From NCBI GenBank assembly GCA_007376205.1, contig VMFU01000001.1:30661-94660 (forward strand): a DNA stretch of 64,000 bases. Reading direction: 5' to 3'. Under the pieces are notes generated by a model. The model was not told where the DNA came from. It worked only from the letters and a program-made list of their open reading frames with translations, and ran no database searches. The position numbers and the translations under genes are program-made. This document shows, in pieces, positions 16,495 to 24,144 of the stretch; positions within the stretch are counted from its first letter, which is position 1, and each line of letters begins with the position of its first letter. This stretch comes from Candidatus Peregrinibacteria bacterium Gr01-1014_25. GTDB taxonomy: Bacteria; Patescibacteriota; Gracilibacteria; Peribacterales; Peribacteraceae.

Positions 16495-17118
16495 TTATGC
16501 ACTCTTAGTATCCGATGCGCTCCAGCCCTCAAGGGTGCAGTCGCAATCTTGAAGCAACCTTCTCAATGTCTGTTTATATCTATGAAAACACACTCGGACG
16601 CTACAGTGCAGTTTTTCGAGATCCCCAATTTCGGGGCTCATGGGCAGCAATGCTTCAGCAATCTCGAAGAATGTTTTGCCACGCAACCGTTCACTTACAA
16701 TAAAATTCACAGGTGCAGGTAAATGAAGTTGTGCATCGAGTACTTCTTGTAATTTTGCTCTCATTTCACCCTCTATCATCATAGTAAGGGGCGGCTGGTC
16801 GGGGGCGATGAGAGAGGAGATGTCGATATCTTCTATTGAGCACCAATTGCGTTTCCATCCCCCCAGTTTTTCCCTGGCTATACTTCGCCCCATATTCTTT
16901 GCAATTGCTGTAAGCATTGCTATTGGCGGATTGAGATTGGTATTCTCATACTTCTGCCACATCTTTATACAAGCCCGCTGGACGACATCTTCAGCATCTT
17001 CCCTTGATAAGCCCATTGATTGTTGGAGATATACGAGAAGTCCGGGATATGCGTCATGAAATGCACTCTCGATCCATTGCAGTGTGGTTTGCTGCCCTTC
17101 GGCATTCACTTCTGCCAT
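16495..17118 (-). CDS. ECF-type RNA polymerase sigma factor
   Basis: A 207-residue sigma-70-family protein. Residues 20-85 fit region 2 (YPGLLVYLQQSMGLSREDAEDVVQRACIKMWQKYE, ending IAKNMGRSIARE), and 140-195 fit region 4 with a helix-turn-helix (ERLRGKTFFEIAEALL ... LHCSVRVCFHRYKQTLRRLL). No anti-sigma gene lies next to it. The coding sequence is visibly richer in A+T than its neighbours, with rarer codons, suggesting later acquisition. Its targets are unknown. It lies beside tRNA-Thr. Confidence 0.78.
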   Translation of the reverse strand: MAEVNAEGQQTTLQWIESAFHDAYPGLLVYLQQSMGLSREDAEDVVQRACIKMWQKYENTNLNPPIAMLTAIAKNMGRSIAREKLGGWKRNWCSIEDIDISSLIAPDQPPLTMMIEGEMRAKLQEVLDAQLHLPAPVNFIVSERLRGKTFFEIAEALLPMSPEIGDLEKLHCSVRVCFHRYKQTLRRLLQDCDCTLEGWSASDTKSA

Positions 17119-17155
17119 ATATGTGCATATTTCAGTTTTTTCTCATTTTTGTCAA

Positions 17156-17230
17156 TGGAGCCGCTGACCGGGATTGAACCGGTGACCACCTCCTTACCAT
17201 GGAGGTGCTCTACCACTGAGCTACAGCGGC
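17156..17230 (-). tRNA. tRNA-Thr (anticodon GGT), CCA encoded
   Basis: Minus strand: acceptor GCCGCTG pairs with CAGCGGC, D arm TAGCTCAGTGGTAGAGC, anticodon stem CCTCC/GGAGG with loop ATGGTAA (anticodon GGT), T arm with GGTTCAATCC, discriminator T and genomic CCA. All arms pair. Confidence 0.97.
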
Positions 17231-17280
17231 TGAATACTTTGGCAATGAACAAAGAAAAACGGCGATGTGTCTGCGCTGAA

Positions 17281-17308
17281 TTGTCAATTGTCCATTGTCC
17301 ATTGTCAA
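17281..17308 (+). repeat. Heptamer tandem repeat at the sufU 3' end
   Basis: Four 7-nt units TTGTCAA, TTGTCCA, TTGTCCA, TTGTCAA run from the intergenic gap into the last codon and stop of sufU. The motif is A+T-rich against the background. It may have replaced the native end of the gene. Confidence 0.75.
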
Positions 17309-17712
17309 TTTAGCCCAAGTGTCTCCTCCCAAGATTGTGGCGTCTGCCCGGCTGCAGTGCGCAGCGCATTCTTCAGCGCATGCAGGCAGAGGAACGCGCA
17401 CTTGAGACGACGCGTCCCGACGGGGACGCCGAGGAGGTCGCGGACGCGCTGGGGTGGGAGATTCCGCGCATCGTCGACGGACATACCGGCCAGTTCACCG
17501 GCAAGCATCGACATCGCCGCCTGGCTGATGGCGCAGCCGGTCCCCTCCCATCCGCATGCAGCGATACATCCGTCGGCGATCTTCACATGAAGCGTCAGCG
17601 TGTCGCCGCAGCCGACGTTGATTTCTTCGCGCGTCACGGTCGCCCCCGGCACATCGCCTTTGCATTGCGGGTGACGGAAATGCTCAAGGATGTTGTCGGC
17701 GTAGAGGTTCAT
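17305..17712 (-). CDS. sufU: SufU-like Fe-S cluster scaffold / sulfur acceptor
   Basis: A 135-residue IscU/SufU-family protein with NILEHFRHPQCKG, the cysteine motifs NVGCGD, EGTGCAISQA and RLKCAFLCLHAL, supplying the three conserved cysteines and the Asp that bind zinc or the nascent cluster. In Suf systems SufU accepts persulfide sulfur from SufS, which is encoded directly upstream with a 2-nt gap. No sufB, sufC or sufD is in the window. The stop codon lies inside a 7-bp repeat tract, so the last residues may be atypical. Confidence 0.93.
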   Translation of the reverse strand: MNLYADNILEHFRHPQCKGDVPGATVTREEINVGCGDTLTLHVKIADGCIAACGWEGTGCAISQAAMSMLAGELAGMSVDDARNLPPQRVRDLLGVPVGTRRLKCAFLCLHALKNALRTAAGQTPQSWEETLGLN

Positions 17713-17714
17713 GT

Positions 17715-18935
17715 TCAGCGAGCGAATGTGCGGGCGGCGTCGGCGATGGCGGCACCCAATCCCCGCACATCCTCCTCCGTGTTGTAGATGCCGATGGCAA
17801 TCCTCGCACTTGCGCCAATGCCGAGACGCCGGTGGAGCGGCTGCGCGCAGTGGTGCCCCGCGCGGAGCATGTATCCGCGTTCGCCGAGGAGCGCCGTCAG
17901 GTCGTGTGGGTGCACGCCGTCAACGGTGAAGCTGATGCATCCGGTGATTGCGTCGGCCTTGCCGGGACCGAGGATTCGCACGCCGGGCGTACTGCGCAGC
18001 TCATCAAGAGCGGCGGCAAGAACGTCCCGTTCGTGCGCCACGACATCCTGCCAAGAGAATTGCGAGAGCCAGTCGATCGCCGCGGCGAGGCCGACCGCCT
18101 CAACGTAGGGCGGCGTCCCCGCTTCGAAGCGGGCTGGAGGATCGGCGGGAATGAAACCATCCCGTCGCACCTCCTGGATCATCATGCCTCCTCCCATCAC
18201 CGGCGGCATGGACGCAAGCAGCTCGGATTTGGCGTAGAGAACGCCGATGCCCGTAGGGCCATAGAGCTTGTATCCCGAGAATGCGAGGAAATCGCAGTCG
18301 AGCGCGCGGACATCCACCGGCTGGTGCGCGACGAGTTGGGCGGCATCGACGCAAACGCGCGCTCCGACAGCGTGGGCGCGGCGGATGATCTCCGTCAGCT
18401 GCGGCTGCACGCCGAGGACGTTACTCAAACCCGTGACGCTGACGAGCTTCACCCTGCCACCCACGAGCACCTCATCGAGCGCATCGAGATCGAGGACGCC
18501 GGCATCGTCGCAATCGATCCAGGTCAGGACGACGCCGATGCGCGATGCGAGCTGCTGCCAGGGGACGATGTTACTGTGGTGCTCCAGCACCGTCAGCACA
18601 ACGACGTCGCCCGCCTGTAGCGTCTCCTGCGCCCAGCTGCGTGCGACGATGTTGATGGCCTCGGTGCAGTTCCTCGTGAACACGATCTCACTCGGCGTCC
18701 GCGCCCCGATGAAACGCCGCACGGTACTGCGCGCCGATTCGTACGCCTCTGTCACCCGCTCGGCGAGCGGGTACATACCGCGATGGGGATTGGATCGCTC
18801 CGCCAGTGCCCGCACGGTTGCATCGATGACCGCATCGGGCACCTGGGTCATCGCCGCACTGTCGAGGTAGCGCGCCGCGGGATGCTCGCGCATGAACGGG
18901 AAGGCGCTGCGGATATATGGAACGTCCATGGACAT
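17715..18935 (-). CDS. sufS: Cysteine desulfurase, SufS type
   Basis: PLP enzyme that takes sulfur from cysteine for Fe-S assembly. The 406 residues have YLDSAAMTQVP, NPHRGMYPLAERVTEAYESAR, EIVFTRNCTEAIN, LEHHSNIVPWQ, DAAQLVAHQPVDV and the PLP lysine in FSGYKLYGPTGIGVLY. The catalytic cysteine is in RAGHHCAQPLHRR, the short-loop class II arrangement of SufS. TATACT lies 9 nt before the ATG; a second ATG two codons later is possible. It forms an operon with sufU. Confidence 0.95.
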   Translation of the reverse strand: MSMDVPYIRSAFPFMREHPAARYLDSAAMTQVPDAVIDATVRALAERSNPHRGMYPLAERVTEAYESARSTVRRFIGARTPSEIVFTRNCTEAINIVARSWAQETLQAGDVVVLTVLEHHSNIVPWQQLASRIGVVLTWIDCDDAGVLDLDALDEVLVGGRVKLVSVTGLSNVLGVQPQLTEIIRRAHAVGARVCVDAAQLVAHQPVDVRALDCDFLAFSGYKLYGPTGIGVLYAKSELLASMPPVMGGGMMIQEVRRDGFIPADPPARFEAGTPPYVEAVGLAAAIDWLSQFSWQDVVAHERDVLAAALDELRSTPGVRILGPGKADAITGCISFTVDGVHPHDLTALLGERGYMLRAGHHCAQPLHRRLGIGASARIAIGIYNTEEDVRGLGAAIADAARTFAR

Positions 18936-18944
18936 GGGACGGAA

Positions 18945-18950
18945 AGTATA
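18945..18950 (-). promoter_or_regulatory. -10-like TATACT for sufS
   Basis: Minus-strand TATACT, 9 nt before the sufS ATG, in the 76-nt gap shared with the divergent membrane-protein gene. Confidence 0.5.
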
Positions 18951-18956
18951 CCGTAT

Positions 18957-18992
18957 ACTGCCCGCCTACCGCTTACCGCCAATCGCTCGCCT
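18957..18992 (+). repeat. Degenerate heptamer repeat in the sufS / membrane-gene intergenic region
   Basis: 7-nt units CTGCCCG, CCTACCG, CTTACCG, CCAATCG, CTCGCCT lie just upstream of TACACT. The repeat occupies the place where -35 contacts for both divergent genes would be. Confidence 0.5.
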
Positions 18993-18995
18993 CTG

Positions 18996-19001
18996 TACAC
19001 T
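18996..19001 (+). promoter_or_regulatory. -10-like TACACT for the 946-aa membrane protein
   Basis: TACACT lies 10 nt before the ATG at 19012. This supports that start over the upstream ORF-track ATG at 18892, which lies inside sufS. Confidence 0.45.
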
Positions 19002-19011
19002 GTCCCTAACC

Positions 19012-21852
19012 ATGCACCCCCTTGTCCAACGCTGGCTGCCTGCCGTGTTCACGGTTGTCCTCGTGCTGTGGGGCGCCTTCACGGCCATCGCGTACGTCGG
19101 CGTTCCGGTCCACGGCGCGGTGCTCCTCTCCGACAGCGCGCAAATCGCCGTAAACGCGGCATGCCCCGAGACCGCAGACTCTTCGCAAGCGGGCGTGATG
19201 CTCTGCCGCGGCATACGATCGCTGTGGCCGGCGTTCTCCTACAGCGTGAGCCGGTGGTTCTGGTCTGTGGAAAACAATGCCGTCCACTCCCTCCTCTGGT
19301 TCTTTATCGCCAGCGCGATTCTCTACGCCTGCTGCATCGGCTACAGCATCCTGCGACACGGGACGGCGCACGTTCGCCTCGTCTTGTCGCCGCTGCGTAT
19401 CGGCCTCCTCTCCCTCGGCATCCTGTGGCTGTTGTTCACAAGCATGAGCCTGGGCAGCAGCGAGTCCGGGCCCTATCGCCGGATTTTTGAAGCCACGCCG
19501 CAGATGTACACAACGTCCGGCACGGAGACGCTCGGCGCGCTCCGCGAAAATATCGACCGTCTCGAGCAGAGGGGATGTCTGATTTTCCGGGGCGTCACCG
19601 ACAACAACACGCGCGTCTTCGACCTTCGTCTGCCCTGCATGCAGACGTTCTTCGTCACCCGCGTCCTACCGCCCATTCTCATCGTCATCGCGCTGATATT
19701 CGTCGCCCTCGTGATCGGGCGGGCCTCCCTCGGCCTGCTGCGACTGCGCCCCGAGACGCTGCTTACGGAAGGCGTCCTCTCCGCCGGCGTCGGCGCGGGA
19801 GTCCTCATCGCCGTGCTCTGGACCATCGCCGCACTCGGCATGTTCACGGCGACCCCCGTCTGGCTGCTCCTGATCGCCGTGCTTGCCGCTTTGTACCGGC
19901 ACGGCCTCTACTGGCTCTCGGCGCTGCGCCGCCGGTTCGTCATCGACGTTCCATGGCATGACATTTCGCTTCTCCTTGGTTGGCTGCTGATCAGTTATGT
20001 CGCCTTCAACGCGTTGACGGTCGTGCGGCCCTTCCCCATCGGATGGGATGACCTCGGCGTCTATCTGAACAAACCGCGCCTGATCGTCAGCTACGGAATG
20101 CTGATTCCCCAAATGGGTTCCTTCCAATGGGAGTACCTGACTGCTCTTGGATTCCTCCTCTTCGGCTACGACAGCATCTTGGGCGCGACCACGGCGATGA
20201 TGATCAACTGGTCCGAGGGCCTCCTGGCCGTGCTCGTCCTCTACGCCTTCGTTCGGCGCTTCCTCCCCAAAGCAGCGCTGCTCGCGTGCCTCCTTTACTA
20301 CACACTTCCCCTCGTCGGCCACTTCTCGTTCGCCGACATGAAGATCGACAACGCGGTCTTCGCCTACGGTTCGCTAGCGACATTCTGCGTGTTTCTGGGC
20401 ATGTTCGGCGAGCGGGAAGCGGATGACGATGCCCGCCTTCCACCCCGTCTGCGCTGGCTCCTCGTCGCCGGCCTGCTCTTCGGCCTCGCGCTCGGCATCA
20501 AGATCACATCATCGATGTTTCTCTTCGCCGCCGGCGCCGTCGTCATGGGTGCGCTCCTGGGATCGGGCGGCTTCGTCGGCAGCGCGCTCTTGAGCCTATG
20601 GCTCTACATCCAGCAGGGACAGTTGCGGCCGCTGCAGATCATGGAACGGGTCTACGGCACGCCGCCTGCGTGGACCGACGTCATTTCACCCGCGCTCCTG
20701 ATCATGGGCGTCGGCTGCGTCGTCCTCGGCTTCTTGAGCAATCGCTCCGCTCTGCGCTCCACCGCCGCATCCGTCGGTGTGCTCGCCGCCGCATTCATCG
20801 CGGCCATCCTGCCGTGGTTCATGTACAACAACATCGCGAGCGGCGACATCATCCTCACACGCCTCCTCACCTCCCCACCCAACACGCTCACGCCGGTCAT
20901 CGATGTGACGGGCACGATGAAGCCCGATGCCAAGACGTACGTGCTACCCCCGGATCTCGCCGTCAACCCGAGCAGCCCCACGTGCCAGTCGACGGCAAAA
21001 ACGGAGGAGCTCGACCGTTACTGGGGATTCGGCAGCGGCTGGTCGCATTATCTTCTCCTGCCGTGGCGCACGGTCATGAACCTCGATGCAGTGGGGTACT
21101 ACGTCACCACGATTCCCGCGCTGCTCCTCTTCCCGCTACTTCTCCTCCTGCCGGGATTCTGGGCGGGCAACCGGCGCTGGCTGCGCTGGCTCTGGTGCAG
21201 TGCCGCCTTCGTCATCGTGCAATGGATCTTCCTGGCCAATGGCATTCCCTGGTACGGCGTGGGGATGTTCTTCGGCTTGAGCGTGACGCTCGCCACCCTC
21301 GCAACGCTCGCACCGACCGCCGTCGCACGGTGGACCGCGGGCATCCTTCTCGGCTTCTCCCTGCTCCTCGCGCTGGGGAACCGTGAGTGGCAGTTCGACA
21401 ACATGCAGAACCTCTACGAGTACCCGCTCGGCAAAGTATCGGCGGAGGCGATGCGGGAACGGACGATCCCCCACTACGACGACATCCGCGACATCGTCGA
21501 GGAGCGTGCGGTTTCCATTCCCGACCGGCCGTTCGTCTTCCGTGCCGGGACGTTCATTCCGTATTTCTTGCCGCGGAACCTGGAACGCATTCCCATCGCC
21601 GACAACCAGCTGGAGGTCTTCAAGTGTCTCTACCAGGAGCGCGATCCTGCGTTGACGGTCCGGCGTCTCAAAGCCCTCGGCTTCAACAGCATCATCTTCG
21701 ATACGAATACGAACACCATCGAGCAGGACCCGAACGGCACGTTGCACCAGAAGGTCCGCGCCTTCGTGGAGTTCGCCAACGACCCCCGCGCGGGTCTGAA
21801 GATCGTGGTCAACGACCCGGGGAACGGCATCGCCTTCCTCCTCATTCCATGA
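19012..21852 (+). CDS. Large polytopic membrane protein, GT-C-like
   Basis: A 946-residue protein with an N-terminal anchor, a periplasmic segment (about 60-110), a helix pair, a second extracytoplasmic stretch and then a block of about a dozen membrane helices. An acidic loop (RPFPIGWDDLGVYLNKPRLIVSYGM) follows a helix as in GT-C transferases. The last 130 residues are soluble, ending in an alpha/beta-like piece (RRLKALGFNSIIFDTNTNTIEQD) seen in other bacterial GT-C-like dolichyl-type proteins. Enzymatic function is not assignable. It is coupled by ATGA to a GT2 and DUF2304 pair, which points to polyprenyl-phosphate sugar use. Confidence 0.7.
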   Translation: MHPLVQRWLPAVFTVVLVLWGAFTAIAYVGVPVHGAVLLSDSAQIAVNAACPETADSSQAGVMLCRGIRSLWPAFSYSVSRWFWSVENNAVHSLLWFFIASAILYACCIGYSILRHGTAHVRLVLSPLRIGLLSLGILWLLFTSMSLGSSESGPYRRIFEATPQMYTTSGTETLGALRENIDRLEQRGCLIFRGVTDNNTRVFDLRLPCMQTFFVTRVLPPILIVIALIFVALVIGRASLGLLRLRPETLLTEGVLSAGVGAGVLIAVLWTIAALGMFTATPVWLLLIAVLAALYRHGLYWLSALRRRFVIDVPWHDISLLLGWLLISYVAFNALTVVRPFPIGWDDLGVYLNKPRLIVSYGMLIPQMGSFQWEYLTALGFLLFGYDSILGATTAMMINWSEGLLAVLVLYAFVRRFLPKAALLACLLYYTLPLVGHFSFADMKIDNAVFAYGSLATFCVFLGMFGEREADDDARLPPRLRWLLVAGLLFGLALGIKITSSMFLFAAGAVVMGALLGSGGFVGSALLSLWLYIQQGQLRPLQIMERVYGTPPAWTDVISPALLIMGVGCVVLGFLSNRSALRSTAASVGVLAAAFIAAILPWFMYNNIASGDIILTRLLTSPPNTLTPVIDVTGTMKPDAKTYVLPPDLAVNPSSPTCQSTAKTEELDRYWGFGSGWSHYLLLPWRTVMNLDAVGYYVTTIPALLLFPLLLLLPGFWAGNRRWLRWLWCSAAFVIVQWIFLANGIPWYGVGMFFGLSVTLATLATLAPTAVARWTAGILLGFSLLLALGNREWQFDNMQNLYEYPLGKVSAEAMRERTIPHYDDIRDIVEERAVSIPDRPFVFRAGTFIPYFLPRNLERIPIADNQLEVFKCLYQERDPALTVRRLKALGFNSIIFDTNTNTIEQDPNGTLHQKVRAFVEFANDPRAGLKIVVNDPGNGIAFLLIP

Positions 21853-22529
21853 CCCCCGCACCGCGCATCGTAGCCGTGCTGCCGGCATTCAACGAAGCAT
21901 CGCGGATCGGCAGCGTGATTCCGGAAGCGGCGAAAGCGGTCGACGCGGTGATCGTCGTCAGCGACGGTTCCACCGATGACACGGCCGCCGTCTCCCGCCG
22001 CGCGGGCGCGATCGTCCTGGAACATATCGAGAACTGCGGCGCGGGCGCCGCGACGATGACCGGCATCGAAGCGGCCCGTGCGCTCGGCGCCAGCATCGTC
22101 GTGACACTGGATGCGGACGAGCAGCACGACGCCAATGAAATTCCCCGCCTCCTCGCCCCGATCCTCGACAGCAGCGCGGACATCGTCTTCGCCAACCGCT
22201 TCGGTCAGCGCAACACGATTCCTCTCGTTCGCCGCGTCTTCAACCACCTCGGCAACGTCGTCACGTTCGCCGCCACCGGCCTGTGGATCGCCGACAGCCA
22301 ATGCGGGTACAAGGCCTTCGGCCCAAGAGCCGTCCGCGAGATCGCCATCCGCATGAGCGGATACGAGTTCTGCACGGAAATCGTCCGCGAGGCCGCACAA
22401 CGCCGCTGGCGCATCGCGACCGTTCCGGTGAAAGTCCTCTATTCCGCATACACGCTGGCGAAAGGACAGTCATTCGCGAATGGTTTGCGGACAGCCTTCA
22501 AGATTCTGCTACGCTCATTCCTCCGATGA
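21849..22529 (+). CDS. GT2 glycosyltransferase (polyprenyl-phosphate sugar synthase-like)
   Basis: A 226-residue GT2 domain without membrane anchor: IVAVLPAFNEASRIGSVIPEA, VIVVSDGSTDDT, DADEQHDANEIPRLL and NHLGNVVTFAATGLWIADSQCGYKAFGP. The DxDxQHD pattern and IADSQCGYKAF are characteristic of the DPM/DPG-like enzymes that work with DUF2304 proteins. The start is the ATG overlapping the upstream stop by 4 nt; the ORF-track start at 21387 lies within the membrane-protein gene. It probably loads a sugar onto polyprenyl phosphate for the upstream GT-C-like protein. Confidence 0.88.
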   Translation: MTPAPRIVAVLPAFNEASRIGSVIPEAAKAVDAVIVVSDGSTDDTAAVSRRAGAIVLEHIENCGAGAATMTGIEAARALGASIVVTLDADEQHDANEIPRLLAPILDSSADIVFANRFGQRNTIPLVRRVFNHLGNVVTFAATGLWIADSQCGYKAFGPRAVREIAIRMSGYEFCTEIVREAAQRRWRIATVPVKVLYSAYTLAKGQSFANGLRTAFKILLRSFLR

Positions 22530-22897
22530 TCACCACCCTCACCCCCTACCAGATTATCGTTCCGCTCGTCGCGGTCGTCGCGATCGTCTACGCGTGGAAC
22601 CTGATGCTGCGGCAGCGCAAGAGTATCTGGGAATCCTGCCTGTGGACGATTTTCTGGGGATTGATCGCCATCATCGCGATCGAACCGGGCATTCTCACGT
22701 ACCTGACGGCGGTGACCGGCATCAAGAGCCAGGTCAACGCGGCACTGGCGACGGCCATCGGCATTCTCTTCTTCCTTATCTTCTCGATGATCATCCGGAT
22801 CGAAGAACTTGAGCAGCGTCTCACCCGCGTGATTCGTGCGCTCGCCATCCGCAACGCGGAGCTGGGAGAGCGCCATGAAGAGAAGGACCGACGCTAG
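22526..22897 (+). CDS. DUF2304-family small membrane protein
   Basis: A 123-residue protein with three hydrophobic helices (IIVPLVAVVAIVYAWNLML, WESCLWTIFWGLIAIIAI, ALATAIGILFFLIFSMII) and a charged amphipathic tail with a heptad pattern (RIEELEQRLTRVIRALAIRN). Length and layout match DUF2304 proteins, which regularly sit next to DPM-like GT2 genes and are thought to assist them at the membrane. Its start overlaps the GT2 stop by ATGA. Confidence 0.78.
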   Translation: MITTLTPYQIIVPLVAVVAIVYAWNLMLRQRKSIWESCLWTIFWGLIAIIAIEPGILTYLTAVTGIKSQVNAALATAIGILFFLIFSMIIRIEELEQRLTRVIRALAIRNAELGERHEEKDRR

Positions 22898-22914
22898 TTT
22901 CCCTCGCAGGCACC

Positions 22915-24111
22915 ATGAAAACGATATTGCTGATCAGTCCGTACTGGCGCGAGCCGCATCGTTGGATGGTGAGTTCCGTGAAGCTGGCGGAGCTATGGCA
23001 GCGGCTGGGATTCCGGATAGTGGTGGGATGCATGGGGGGGACGGGCGGGCAGCGGGCAGCGGGCAGCGGGAAGAGGACGTCGGTTGAGGACGTGTCGCCG
23101 ACGCTCCGCATCTACCGCATGCGGGATCGGTTTCTGCCCGATCCGCTCAATTTCGGGATCGCCCTGGGATTCGCGCGCATGGCGCGGCGCATCATACGCA
23201 TCGAGCGACCGGACATGGTCGTCATCAACAAAGTCCTGTTCTGGACATCGTTCAGCATCATCCCCCTCCGACTGCGGGGGCATCGCGTCGTCGTGCTCAC
23301 GGACGCGCTCGTCGGCATGACGTGGCAGCCGCGGGGATGGCCCGCGCGCATCATCATGACGGCGGGGGCGTGGACCGTCGGATGGCTGGTACTGCTCTGC
23401 GCGCACCGCGTCGTTTTCTTCCACCCGCAACCACCCCGGCTCCTCCGGTTTCTCGGCATCGCGCACAAATGCGAGGTGATTCCGACGGGGATCGATCCTT
23501 CCGGCTATGGGCTATTGGCTATGGGCTCCGAGCAAAGAAAGTCTCACAGCTCACAGCTCACAGCTCACAGCTCAATTGTCGTCACCTACATCGGCCGCCT
23601 CGAATCGGTAAAGGGCGTCGACGATTTTCTGGCGGCTGCCGTAGAGGCGAAACGGCATCACCCACAGATCACCATCCGCGTCGTCGGGTGGTATAAGGAA
23701 GGACATCCGCTCGTCGCGCGGTACGCCGATCGAGTGACGTTCACCGGGCTGCGCGATGACATTCCCACATTGCTTGCGGAGTCGGACATCTTCGTGCTGC
23801 CGAGCTACAGCGAAGGATTGAGCAACGCTCTCATGGAGGCGATGGCCAGCGGCTGCGCGTGCGTCGCGAGCGACGTCGGCGGCAATCGCTTCCTCATCGA
23901 GAACGACGTGTCGGGCCTGCTCTTCCCCGCGGGCGACCGCGCGGCGCTCGCCGCCCACCTCCGGCGCCTCGCGGACGATCCTGTGAAGCGCATCGCCCTG
24001 GGCGCGGCGGCCCGCAGGAGAATTGAGGACCATTTTTCATGGGACATGGTAGGAAAACTCTACAAGCGTCTAATCGACCAAGTTCTGCGCGAGGAAGGAA
24101 CTACCGCGTGA
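22915..24111 (+). CDS. GT4 glycosyltransferase with two repeat-derived inserts
   Basis: A 398-residue GT-B fold enzyme. The N-terminal domain begins ILLISPYWREPHRWMVSSVKLAE. The C-terminal domain has VVTYIGRLESVKGVDDFL, VTFTGLRDDIPTLLAESDIFVLPSYSEGLSNALMEAMASGCACVASDVGGN, the EX7E region of GT4 retaining transferases. Two low-complexity pieces come from 7-bp repeats: GTGGQRAAGSGKRTS after the second strand and GYGLLAMGSEQRKSHSSQLTAHS in the interdomain linker. Both sit in loops and leave the catalytic motifs intact. Donor and acceptor unknown. It starts 17 nt after the DUF2304 stop, in the same operon. Confidence 0.88.
   Translation: MKTILLISPYWREPHRWMVSSVKLAELWQRLGFRIVVGCMGGTGGQRAAGSGKRTSVEDVSPTLRIYRMRDRFLPDPLNFGIALGFARMARRIIRIERPDMVVINKVLFWTSFSIIPLRLRGHRVVVLTDALVGMTWQPRGWPARIIMTAGAWTVGWLVLLCAHRVVFFHPQPPRLLRFLGIAHKCEVIPTGIDPSGYGLLAMGSEQRKSHSSQLTAHSSIVVTYIGRLESVKGVDDFLAAAVEAKRHHPQITIRVVGWYKEGHPLVARYADRVTFTGLRDDIPTLLAESDIFVLPSYSEGLSNALMEAMASGCACVASDVGGNRFLIENDVSGLLFPAGDRAALAAHLRRLADDPVKRIALGAAARRRIEDHFSWDMVGKLYKRLIDQVLREEGTTA
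23047..23074 (+). repeat. GGGCAGC heptamer array in the GT4 gene
   Basis: Three perfect GGGCAGC units followed by GGGAAGA, translated in frame as a Gly/Ala/Ser-rich loop in the N-terminal domain. It is one of two repeat tracts in this gene. Confidence 0.75.
23503..23577 (+). repeat. Fold-back heptamer array in the GT4 interdomain linker
   Basis: Left array: GGCTATG, GGCTATT, GGCTATG, GGCTCCG; spacer AGCAAAGAAAGT (12 nt); right array: CTCACAG four times in perfect tandem (23543-23570) plus CTCAATT. Unit, order, right-arm copy number and purine-rich spacer match the element in ugd at 2122. It is carried in frame between the two domains of the enzyme. Confidence 0.85.
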
Positions 24112-24144
24112 GGCCGGACGCAGGTATCGTCTTTCACCGCAGCG

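Noticed and set aside
21387-21848. Upstream extension of the GT2 ORF (380 codons)
   Set aside because: This part overlaps the membrane-protein gene in another frame; the GT2 fold starts at the ATGA overlap at 21849.
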